Source: Fibrella rubiginis (GTDB taxonomy: Bacteria; Bacteroidota; Bacteroidia; Cytophagales; Spirosomataceae). From it: a stretch of DNA of 64,000 nt. Both the position numbers and the translations under genes were made by a program. The stretch spans positions 124,001 to 188,000 of the forward strand of contig NZ_JAFMYV010000003.1 of NCBI RefSeq assembly GCF_017353185.1, in the 5' to 3' direction. Of this stretch, positions 33,588-40,599 are shown piece by piece. The notes under the pieces are model-generated. The model saw only the letters and a program-made list of their open reading frames with translations. It did no database searches and was not told the origin of the DNA. Each line of letters opens with the position of its first letter. The stretch's first letter is position 1.

Positions 33588-34925
33588 ATGACCAACCTCC
33601 AAAAGCTACCGACCAGCGTTATCAGCTTGGCCGTGTTAGGCGTAAGCCTATTGCCTACTCATACGATGGCACAAACAACTGACAACTACCTGTCCGCTCA
33701 AGCGAGTGATCCAGTAAAGATGGGCTGGATGCAGGGTTTTCCGCCCCCCAAAGACAAAGTGCTCAGCGTAGCCGACGGTTCGTTTATCCAGTTTCCGGCC
33801 CTGCGCTACAGCGTCGTGCATATGCGCGAATTTCTACCCACCGTTGACGTATCGCCGGGACTGGGAGCACCCTCCACCTTGCAAACCGCCCTTGACCCCG
33901 CCATCGACAAGGTAACGTTCCAGCCTTTGAACGTCAGCAAACCGATGAGCTGGGCCGCCTCGCTAGAGAAAAACTACACCGACGGTATGCTGATCCTGCA
34001 CCGGGGGCGGGTGGTATATGAACGGTATTTCGGGGCACTAACCTCCACTCGACAGCACGCGGTGATGTCGGTGACTAAATCCCTGACGGGTACGTTGGCC
34101 GCCATGCTGGTTGCTGAAGGTAAGTTGGATGAGACCAAGCGTGTTACTGACTATTTGCCAGAATTAAAGAACTCGGCCTTCGGCGACGCCACCGTTCGGC
34201 AGGTGATGGACATGACCACAGCTCTGAAGTTCAGCGAAGACTACGCAGATCCGAAGGCTGAAGTGTGGCAATTCTCTTCGGCTGGCAACCCATTTAAGCC
34301 GGACGGCTATAAAGAACCTGTCGGCTACTACGCCTATTTGCAAACGGTAAAGAAGCAAGGGAAACATGGCGAGGCTTTCGGGTACAAAACCGTCAACGCC
34401 GACGCATTGGGCTGGCTGGTGGCCCGCACGTCGGGCAAGTCAGTAGTCGATTTGTTATCGGACCGAATCTGGAGCAAGCTCGGTATGGAACAAGCGGGCT
34501 ATTGTCAGGTCGATGCGCTGGGTACGCCCTTTGCCGGGGGCGGCTTCAACGCCGGGCTGCGCGATCTGGCCCGTTTTGGCGAGTTGATTCGTAATCGGGG
34601 TAACTACCAAGGTCAACAACTAATTCCGGCTGCGGCTATTGACGACATTCAAAAGGGCGGTAGCCGGGAGGACTTTGCCAAATCGGGTTACCCTGACCTC
34701 AAGGGATGGTCTTACCGGAATATGTGGTGGATCACCCATAATGCACACGGAGCGTTTGCCGCGCGAGGCGTTCACGGGCAGACTATCTACATCGACCCCG
34801 TGGCCGAGATGGTCATTGTGCGGCTGGCTTCGCACCCTGTAGCGGCCAACGGTGCTAACGATCCGTATTCACTACCCGCCTACGAAGCGGTGGCCAACTA
34901 CTTAATGAAGACGAGTAACAAATAG
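33588..34925 (+). CDS. Exported serine hydrolase, beta-lactamase class C family
   Basis: The 445-residue protein has a signal peptide ending near MAQ29. The active-site motif SVTK (Ser at about residue 163, Lys three later, in MSVTKSLTG) is that of penicillin-binding proteins and class C beta-lactamases. A Tyr in FGYKTVNAD near 265 is the probable general base, and a later ARGVHGQTIYID matches the third motif region (HGQ in place of KTG), as in the 6-aminohexanoate-dimer hydrolase subgroup. The substrate is unknown: an esterase or amidase is more likely than antibiotic cleavage. It begins a plus-strand run with META, SDR and the 36.2 kb gene (gaps 12, 21 and 24 bases). Confidence 0.82.
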   Translation: MTNLQKLPTSVISLAVLGVSLLPTHTMAQTTDNYLSAQASDPVKMGWMQGFPPPKDKVLSVADGSFIQFPALRYSVVHMREFLPTVDVSPGLGAPSTLQTALDPAIDKVTFQPLNVSKPMSWAASLEKNYTDGMLILHRGRVVYERYFGALTSTRQHAVMSVTKSLTGTLAAMLVAEGKLDETKRVTDYLPELKNSAFGDATVRQVMDMTTALKFSEDYADPKAEVWQFSSAGNPFKPDGYKEPVGYYAYLQTVKKQGKHGEAFGYKTVNADALGWLVARTSGKSVVDLLSDRIWSKLGMEQAGYCQVDALGTPFAGGGFNAGLRDLARFGELIRNRGNYQGQQLIPAAAIDDIQKGGSREDFAKSGYPDLKGWSYRNMWWITHNAHGAFAARGVHGQTIYIDPVAEMVIVRLASHPVAANGANDPYSLPAYEAVANYLMKTSNK

Positions 34926-34937
34926 AGTGACCACGTT

Positions 34938-35423
34938 ATGATAAATTCCAAAAGCATAATCCCTCTTCTGATTGCATGTACCATGTTGGGTTGTCATTCT
35001 AGCAAGGTGAAAGCTAAAAGAGATGGCGCAACGAACCAGACTGGCCAAACCACACCGACGATGGACAGTAACACGATCACCGAAAAGTACTGGAAGATGA
35101 TCCGGTTGGAAGGCAAAGAGGTTACGATGGCCAAAAACCAGGATCGGGAAATTCATTTCATCCTGAAAACCGCCGACAGCTTGGTAACGGGCTTTTCAGG
35201 CTGCAACCAGTTTAGCGGTAAATACCAGCTCGCAACGGGCAATCGCATCCGTTTCCTGGGCTTAGCCACCACGATGAAAGCCTGCCCTGACGTAGCGGTC
35301 AACGAGCAGGAGGTCTTGGAGGTATTCAATCTGGCCAATAATTACACGATCAACGGCGACACGTTGCAACTCAACGTTGGCCGCCGCGCCCCGCTGGCCA
35401 TGTTTAAGGCGGTCTATTTTTAA
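34938..35423 (+). CDS. META-domain lipoprotein (HslJ-like)
   Basis: The 161-residue product has a lipobox MLGC (Cys17) and a META/HslJ domain (about 50-161) with YWKMIRLEGKEV at its start, then FSGCNQFSGKY and the LATTMKACPD stretch that mark the family. META proteins occur with stress and heat-shock genes in many bacteria, and the molecular role is unknown. It is probably co-transcribed with the serine hydrolase 12 bases upstream. Confidence 0.8.
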   Translation: MINSKSIIPLLIACTMLGCHSSKVKAKRDGATNQTGQTTPTMDSNTITEKYWKMIRLEGKEVTMAKNQDREIHFILKTADSLVTGFSGCNQFSGKYQLATGNRIRFLGLATTMKACPDVAVNEQEVLEVFNLANNYTINGDTLQLNVGRRAPLAMFKAVYF

Positions 35424-35444
35424 TCTAAACCAGGGATATAGCGT

Positions 35445-36218
35445 ATGGATGCGTCGAAACTATTTGACCTAACCGGCAAGACGGCCATTATTACGGGCGG
35501 TGGCAATGGGATTGGTAAGGCAAGCTGCCTCATGCTGGCGGCATTTGGAGCCAAAGTGGTTGTCTCCGACTATAAACTGGACGATGCACAGGCTGTGGCC
35601 GACGAAATCAACCAGGGCGGGAAAAAAGCAATTGCCTTGCGTTGCGACGTAACAAAAGACGAAGCCCTGGTTGAGCTTGTTGAGAAGACGTTAGCTGAGT
35701 TTGGTCAGCTTCATATCCTGGTCAACAATGTAGGTGGTGGTGGTGCCGGTAAGGAAAGCCCCTCTCAGATTGACGTGGCGCAGTTTGCTCGCGTCTTCGA
35801 GATGAACGTCTTCAGTATGTGGCGGTTATGCCAGTTGGTGGCTCCCCACATGAAGGCGGCGGAGTACGGTAGCATCATCAACATGTCGTCGATGGCTTCC
35901 GTCAACACAAGCCCGGCTATCAGTGCCTACGCGTCGTCTAAGGCGGCCATCAATCATATGACCCGCAACCTTGCCTTTGATTATGGCCCTGACATCCGTA
36001 TTAATGCCATCGGGCCGGGTGCCATTCGTACCCACGCGCTGGAAACCGTGTTGACCCCGGACATTGAGAAGCGGATGCTAGCCCACACGCCCTTAGCCCG
36101 ACTGGGTGAAGCCAACGACATCGCCGGAGCTGTGCTTTACTTCGCCGCTCCGGTTTCGGCTTGGGTCAGCGGGCAGGTGCTGTTTGTCAATGGCGGGGGC
36201 GAGCAAACGCTGGATTAA
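35445..36218 (+). CDS. Short-chain dehydrogenase/reductase
   Basis: The 257-residue classical SDR has the cofactor motif TGGGNGIG (17-24), NNVGGGG near 92, the catalytic Ser near 145, and YASSK (Tyr159, Lys163). It ends with VLFVNGGGEQTLD. A residue pattern VSDYKLDDA after strand 2 (Asp) suggests NAD(H) preference. The substrate is not evident; sequence style resembles 7-alpha-hydroxysteroid or gluconate dehydrogenases. It lies in the serine-hydrolase/META run and may modify a lipid or sugar. Confidence 0.82.
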   Translation: MDASKLFDLTGKTAIITGGGNGIGKASCLMLAAFGAKVVVSDYKLDDAQAVADEINQGGKKAIALRCDVTKDEALVELVEKTLAEFGQLHILVNNVGGGGAGKESPSQIDVAQFARVFEMNVFSMWRLCQLVAPHMKAAEYGSIINMSSMASVNTSPAISAYASSKAAINHMTRNLAFDYGPDIRINAIGPGAIRTHALETVLTPDIEKRMLAHTPLARLGEANDIAGAVLYFAAPVSAWVSGQVLFVNGGGEQTLD

Positions 36219-36242
36219 CGTACCCATCAACCTCCAAAGCTC

Positions 36243-38072
36243 ATGCGGTCAGGCACCCCATTAACTGGTCAGTTGCGCTACCGTTGGGCGTTGGCTTGGT
36301 TCGCGGTGCTGTTGAACGGCGAAGCATTACACGCCTATAATTACCAGGAGCATAAAGACATCGGCAATGCGGCGTTCACCGCGGCGTTCCGTCGGGCCAT
36401 CGCTAACGGCGTAGCAGACTCGCTTACGTTGAGTAGCTGGCTGACTCAATACGGCCAAATGGCCTTCGACTCCAAGTCGGGAAACTGGTACTTCCCGGAC
36501 CTGTCTCACTCACCAAACCAAATCAGCTACGGTGAACTGAATGCACTGTCGGGCGATCACTCAGAGAATCCGTTGCAGCTTCAAGACGGGCTGCGGTACA
36601 GATACTCCGCTACAAACCGGGCCGTTCAGCTTCAAAACGAGTACGGCAACCGCTTTTATACCAATGCCCCGAACAAGCAACTCTTCCAGCTCGATCACAC
36701 GTATGGGTTCTTCGCCATTATCCATTTTTTGCATTTCTACGCCTACGGTCGTGGCTTAACGTATCACCTGAGTGGGGTCAAAAAATCGCTGGTTGAGTCC
36801 CTTCAGCACCCGTCTGAAGTGGAACGCGTGTTTGCGCACCTCAACAAATCGAATGCACTCGAAGCGTATGTTACCCTGCACGCTCTGGCCATTCATCTGG
36901 CTCAGCAGGCCGGGGCATCGGCGCGGCTCAACAACGTAGCGGAAGCCCGTAGCCTGTTCTATTACGCGTTGCTGTTCAATGCCTATGCCGATCATTTTAT
37001 TGAGGACGCCTGCGCTGCGGGGCACTTGATGGTTCGGCGTTCCTTCATCAGCAGTGCCACGAACAATAAGGCTATGCACGATTTCTTTAACCGAACGGGC
37101 CTAAAGGTGATGAATCTGGCGGGAGAAACGTGGACAGCCCACGGCGATGACCACCTGAACGCATCCGACCAAAACTGGCGGGAAGACCAAGCTTATTCCC
37201 GCATCACTGACCCGACGATCACGCTTAAGTATGACCACGTGATTCGGGCCGTTACACAGTCGGTATATGAGGTATGGACCGCCTTTGCCCAATCGAAAGC
37301 GGATGGGCAGGTTACGCTGCTACAGTCGCTCCCCCCTGACCTGGCCACCTTTCATGGGCGTGAATCCGACGAAGCCCGGCAGATCGAGCAGTTTTACGTG
37401 ACCCGCTTCGCAGCGTTGACGCTCATACCCGTTCCGTTTGGCTCGGACCTGAGTCGGTACGTCTTGCCGGATAGTCTGAAGCAATTGAATCAATTGCCGT
37501 ATTTTCGGCAGCACATCATTCGGCGGGTTGCTAATTCCGCTAAGGTATATGTGGGTGCCCTCAGCCCTACCAGGCAAGCTGATACCAATCCTTATGTGAT
37601 GCTCGGTGCACGGTACTTTTTTAGCCCGTTCACCTACACGTACCGAGATTATTACCGCAAGCGGGGAAGCGTTGATCGCTGGTTCGGTATGACAACTTCG
37701 TTAGCGCGCGGCTATCGTTTGGTCAGGAACGCGCCGGATGAGAAGCTCACGGTGTCTGAGCGGTTGACGCAGTGGCAGGTAGGCGTTTACCATAAAGCGG
37801 ATATCTGGGTTACCAACGACCGCTACATGGGCCTGAACGTGTACGTGGAAGGTGGCGGCATCTGGTACGATGGCAAGCTGCAAGCGGTTTTTAGCCCAAC
37901 GGCCCGGGTGGAGTTGTTTCCCTTACTGCTTTCAGCCCGCAAGAACATGTCGAAGTGGTTGAGCATCCCCTACATGATTTTGAGGCCGTTAAGTTTTACG
38001 TACTCACGCCAGTTTACGCCAAATCGAAACAACAGCAGCATGGCTACCGTAGAGATTGACCTAACCTTTTAA
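36243..38072 (+). CDS. Zinc-dependent phospholipase C-like protein with a possible outer-membrane barrel tail
   Basis: The 609-residue exported protein (signal peptide to about HAYN, residue 34) begins with YNYQEHKDIGNAAF. It has a helical region in which FFAIIHFLHFY (about 156) and NAYADHFIEDACAAGHLM (about 252) resemble the His/Asp metal ligands of the phospholipase C/P1 nuclease fold (H-x3-D-x5-H). The last about 200 residues alternate polar and hydrophobic and close with MATVEIDLTF, as in an outer-membrane barrel. I have no clear relative to cite; a lipase anchored in the outer membrane is an inference. Confidence 0.5.
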   Translation: MRSGTPLTGQLRYRWALAWFAVLLNGEALHAYNYQEHKDIGNAAFTAAFRRAIANGVADSLTLSSWLTQYGQMAFDSKSGNWYFPDLSHSPNQISYGELNALSGDHSENPLQLQDGLRYRYSATNRAVQLQNEYGNRFYTNAPNKQLFQLDHTYGFFAIIHFLHFYAYGRGLTYHLSGVKKSLVESLQHPSEVERVFAHLNKSNALEAYVTLHALAIHLAQQAGASARLNNVAEARSLFYYALLFNAYADHFIEDACAAGHLMVRRSFISSATNNKAMHDFFNRTGLKVMNLAGETWTAHGDDHLNASDQNWREDQAYSRITDPTITLKYDHVIRAVTQSVYEVWTAFAQSKADGQVTLLQSLPPDLATFHGRESDEARQIEQFYVTRFAALTLIPVPFGSDLSRYVLPDSLKQLNQLPYFRQHIIRRVANSAKVYVGALSPTRQADTNPYVMLGARYFFSPFTYTYRDYYRKRGSVDRWFGMTTSLARGYRLVRNAPDEKLTVSERLTQWQVGVYHKADIWVTNDRYMGLNVYVEGGGIWYDGKLQAVFSPTARVELFPLLLSARKNMSKWLSIPYMILRPLSFTYSRQFTPNRNNSSMATVEIDLTF

Positions 38073-38140
38073 AGGCGATTAACTTACTGTTCGTCAAACT
38101 AATAAGTAGCAAAATTCACTCTAAATAGCCCCGTACCTCT

Positions 38141-38443
38141 ATGGATTCTTCGATCACACTATCCGGCACGATGAACGACCTACGTAAGCAAGGCTACGTA
38201 GACGATTTCAATCTATTGCAACAATGCCTTGAATGCCGCCACGGTCAGTACAAACTGTTGGCGGATGATTTTGCGGTGGATAGCTTTTACCGCTTTGAAG
38301 GGCCAAGCGACCCGGCGGATATGGCTATTCTATATGCCATCTCTTCGGAGCGTTATGGGTTAAAAGGGTTGCTGGTAAACGGATACGGCATCTCCAGCGA
38401 GGCCGTAACCGACGAGATGCTACAAAAGCTCACAGTTAGATAA
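38141..38443 (+). CDS. Small conserved protein of unknown function, 100 residues
   Basis: The soluble 100-residue product has an amphipathic start, a Cys-containing stretch LQQCLECRHG near 28-37, a RFEGPSDPADMAILYAIS middle and the end GISSEAVTDEMLQKL. Short proteins of this type recur in Bacteroidota genomes with no known role. Directly after the stop a perfect 6-base hairpin (CTTTCG 38446-38451, CGAAAG 38455-38460) lacks a T-run but could end the transcript. Confidence 0.6.
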   Translation: MDSSITLSGTMNDLRKQGYVDDFNLLQQCLECRHGQYKLLADDFAVDSFYRFEGPSDPADMAILYAISSERYGLKGLLVNGYGISSEAVTDEMLQKLTVR

Positions 38444-38510
38444 GACTTTCGTTGCGAAAGTTGCTCAGCGTTCGGACCTTAGTACGTATCGAACCTGTAA
38501 CCTCTTGACC

Positions 38511-38723
38511 ATGAAAGCCATGATTTTAAATCAGCGGGATTGTGAGTTAACTTCTCTCGGTCGCATCATTATCCAGATCAAGACGTACCGACAGACTCAC
38601 ATAGGCAAGGAAGCGTGTGTCAAAGAACCAGCTTTGGATAACTACCTGCATGAACACCTGTCGGCTTCGGACTGGAAGTTATGGCTCAAGCTCCATGTTA
38701 CTCCCGACGCTTACAACATGTAA
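38511..38723 (+). CDS. Small conserved ORF, copy A (convergent with DUF4062 gene remnant)
   Basis: The product is about 70 residues from ATG 38511. The copy-B paralogue begins at the equivalent of ATG 38520, so that start is also likely. The block CELTSLGRIIIQIKTYRQ and the later block LDNYLHEHLS plus LHVTP are shared almost unchanged with the copy at 40270. Base differences in the shared blocks fall mainly at third positions, which argues for protein-level selection. There is no signal peptide or membrane segment. The function is unknown; the recurring partner is the DUF4062-solenoid gene. Confidence 0.65.
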   Translation: MKAMILNQRDCELTSLGRIIIQIKTYRQTHIGKEACVKEPALDNYLHEHLSASDWKLWLKLHVTPDAYNM

Positions 38724-38742
38724 AGCGAGCGTACCTAGTTGA

Positions 38743-38853
38743 CTAAACAATAACCCTTCGCTTCAATGCCTGGGTGTAATATTGCCTAATGGGCTGTGGT
38801 GCATACAGTAAGCGGTCCAACCAAGTAATTACATTGTGGTAGTAGAAGTCGAA
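38743..38853 (-). pseudogene. Truncated C-terminus of a second DUF4062-solenoid gene
   Basis: On the minus strand, 36 codons and a TAG encode FDFYYHNVITWLDRLLYAPQ and onward. This is nearly the same as the last 36 residues of the gene at 40488, with conservative changes (K/R, S/T, V/I). The homology ends abruptly at 38853, where unrelated sequence begins. It is the tail of an old, once-functional paralogue whose body was deleted or replaced. Confidence 0.8.
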
Positions 38854-38866
38854 GGCGTTTGCCCTG

Positions 38867-38887
38867 ATTGTCAGTTGACCTGACAAT
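38867..38887. repeat. Perfect 8-base inverted repeat at the edge of copy A
   Basis: ATTGTCAG (38867-38874) and CTGACAAT (38880-38887) flank a TTGAC loop. It lies 13 bases beyond the end of the duplicated segment, at the junction to the AT-rich quinone-oxidoreductase insert. It may be a terminator without a T-run, or a scar of the rearrangement. Confidence 0.35.
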
Positions 38888-39015
38888 AGCTGTCCGATGA
38901 AATTTGTAATCTTACGCCTCATTACTTTGTTTATTTCTTAACTTTAAAAAAACGACGATTGCGCTTGCTCCAACCTCTTTTATTTTTCATCGGATATTAA
39001 CGAACAAAATATAAA

Positions 39016-39990
39016 ATGAAAGCAATACATATCACCAGGTCCGGCGGGCCGGAAGTATTAGAACTTCAGGAAACGCCAAAACCCATTCTACAGAAAAACC
39101 AGGTTCTTATCAAAGTAGTAGCGGCAGGCATCAATCGCAGCGATGTGATTACCCGTGAAAATATTGAAACTTATGGTAAAGGTTCGTTACAAACTTTAAT
39201 TCCCGGGCTGGAAGTTTCAGGCGTCATCGAAGAAATTGGTTTGGAGGTCGAAGAAAAAAAAGTCGGCGACAAGGTTTGTTCCCTCATCCCCGACGGCGGT
39301 TATGCAGAGTATGTTGCGGTGGATAGTTCGCACTGTCTTCGCATCCCGGATGGAATGAGTCTGGAAGATGCAGCCGGCATTGTGGAAACCGTTTTTACAG
39401 TTTGGTTTAATGTTTTTATACTGGGTAAACTGCAACCCGGCGAAAAATTGCTCATTCATGGCGGAACCAGCGGCATCGGAACAATGGGACTGCAAATGGC
39501 AAAAGCTTGGGGTTGTGAAACCTATACGACTGTGGGATCAGCAGAAAAGGCCGAATTCTCAAGAAAGATGAGTGTTGATCATGTCATCAACTACAAAGAT
39601 CAGGCTTTCGAAGAAGTGTGGAAAAACAAAAAAATCGACGTAATTCTCGATATGATCGGTGGTGATTACACCCTAAAGAATCTCGCTATATTCAATAAGA
39701 ATGGACGTCTCATTTTTATTAATGGAATGCAAAATGTTGAGTCTACTATTAACATCTTAACGGTCATGGGCAAGAGCCTCACCATCACAGGAAGTTTCCT
39801 AAAACCCCAACCTGCTGAAGTGAAAACCCAGATCGCACAGGAAGTAGAAAAAAACATTTGGCCCATGTTCGATTCCAAAAAAATTTATCCGATAATTTTT
39901 AAAACATTTCCGCTAGCAGAAGCTGCCGATGCGCACCGGTTAATGGAAAGCAGTGATCATATTGGAAAGATTCTTTTAACAATGGAATAG
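39016..39990 (+). CDS. NADPH:quinone oxidoreductase-like (zinc-free MDR family)
   Basis: The 324-residue protein has the GroES-like N-terminal domain (about 25-110, GPEVLEL then AAGINRSDVI) and the Rossmann motif GGTSGIGTMGLQMA near residue 150, as in TP53I3/PIG3-like quinone reductases. Coding style is markedly AT-rich (runs such as AAAAAAATTTATCC) and unlike neighbours. It lies alone between the two direct-repeat copies, with no operon partner. Together these facts suggest lateral gain. The substrate is unknown; quinones or enals are usual for the family. Confidence 0.85.
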   Translation: MKAIHITRSGGPEVLELQETPKPILQKNQVLIKVVAAGINRSDVITRENIETYGKGSLQTLIPGLEVSGVIEEIGLEVEEKKVGDKVCSLIPDGGYAEYVAVDSSHCLRIPDGMSLEDAAGIVETVFTVWFNVFILGKLQPGEKLLIHGGTSGIGTMGLQMAKAWGCETYTTVGSAEKAEFSRKMSVDHVINYKDQAFEEVWKNKKIDVILDMIGGDYTLKNLAIFNKNGRLIFINGMQNVESTINILTVMGKSLTITGSFLKPQPAEVKTQIAQEVEKNIWPMFDSKKIYPIIFKTFPLAEAADAHRLMESSDHIGKILLTME

Positions 39991-40196
39991 GTTACTACTA
40001 TAGGAATTTAATAATATCCAACAAAAGTTCGGATTCATAAAAATCAGCGCGACCAATAAGGTTAATGTAAGGGAAAGAGATTTCATAAATTGAGTACTTT
40101 AAGGATAAGAGTCTAATTCCTGTTAAACGGTGTCAGTGAACTAAGATTAACGTGAGTTATGGATAAGGCAAAGCTTAACTGGTTGATTATAAATGC

Positions 40197-40599
40197 ATTC
40201 GTTGCCAAAATTGCTCATCGTTCGGATCTTGGTAAGTATTGATCCTACAACCTTTTCACCACAAAAGCCATGATTTTAGAACAGCGTGATTGTGAGTTAA
40301 CTTCACTTGGTCGCATCATCATCCAGATCAAAACATACCGACAGAATCAAACAGATGAGGGAACGTGTGTGAAAAAACCATCTCTGGATAATTACTTGCA
40401 TGAACATCTGTCACCTTCGGATTGGGAGTTGTGGCTCAGGCTCCATGTTACCCCAGTGCCTCACATAATGCGAGCGTACCCACTTGACTAAGCGACAACC
40501 CTATGCTTCAGTGCTTGAGAGTAGTACTGTTTAATGGGCTGTGGTGCATACAGCAAACGGTCCAGCCAGGTAATTACATTATAGTAGTAAAAATTGAAT
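40197..40599. repeat. Direct repeat copy B (intact module)
   Basis: This is the partner of 38447-38853. It holds the small ORF at 40270 and the 3' end of the intact DUF4062-solenoid gene. Divergence from copy A is spread over the whole length, showing the duplication is old. Confidence 0.85.
40270..40491 (+). CDS. Small conserved ORF, copy B
   Basis: The product has 73 residues and carries the same CELTSLGRIIIQIKTYRQ block as copy A, then a variable middle of about 12 residues, then LDNYLHEHLS and LWLRLHVTP. Its 3' end overlaps the 3' end of the DUF4062-solenoid gene by four bases in a convergent arrangement, so transcripts can be antisense to each other at their ends. It is small, soluble and acidic-to-neutral. 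An accessory, inhibitor or regulator role is speculation. Confidence 0.65.
   Translation: MILEQRDCELTSLGRIIIQIKTYRQNQTDEGTCVKKPSLDNYLHEHLSPSDWELWLRLHVTPVPHIMRAYPLD

Larger units (their letters stand above)
38447..38853. repeat. Direct repeat copy A flanking the quinone-oxidoreductase gene
   Basis: This segment aligns with 40197-40599 in the same orientation over about 400 bases with small changes throughout, mostly synonymous in the small ORF. Both copies hold the small ORF and the 3' end of the DUF4062-solenoid gene. Homology stops at both ends at about the same points. The two copies flank the AT-rich quinone oxidoreductase gene. Confidence 0.85.

Noticed and set aside
33588-34925. Beta-lactamase resistance gene
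   Set aside because: The SxxK site is present, but the KTG position reads HGQ, which fits esterase or amidase members better than drug-hydrolysing enzymes.
38141-38443. Phosphoribosylpyrophosphate synthetase, a name sometimes given to short proteins of this type
   Set aside because: The product is only 100 residues and shows none of the PRPP-binding or ATP-binding motifs of that enzyme.
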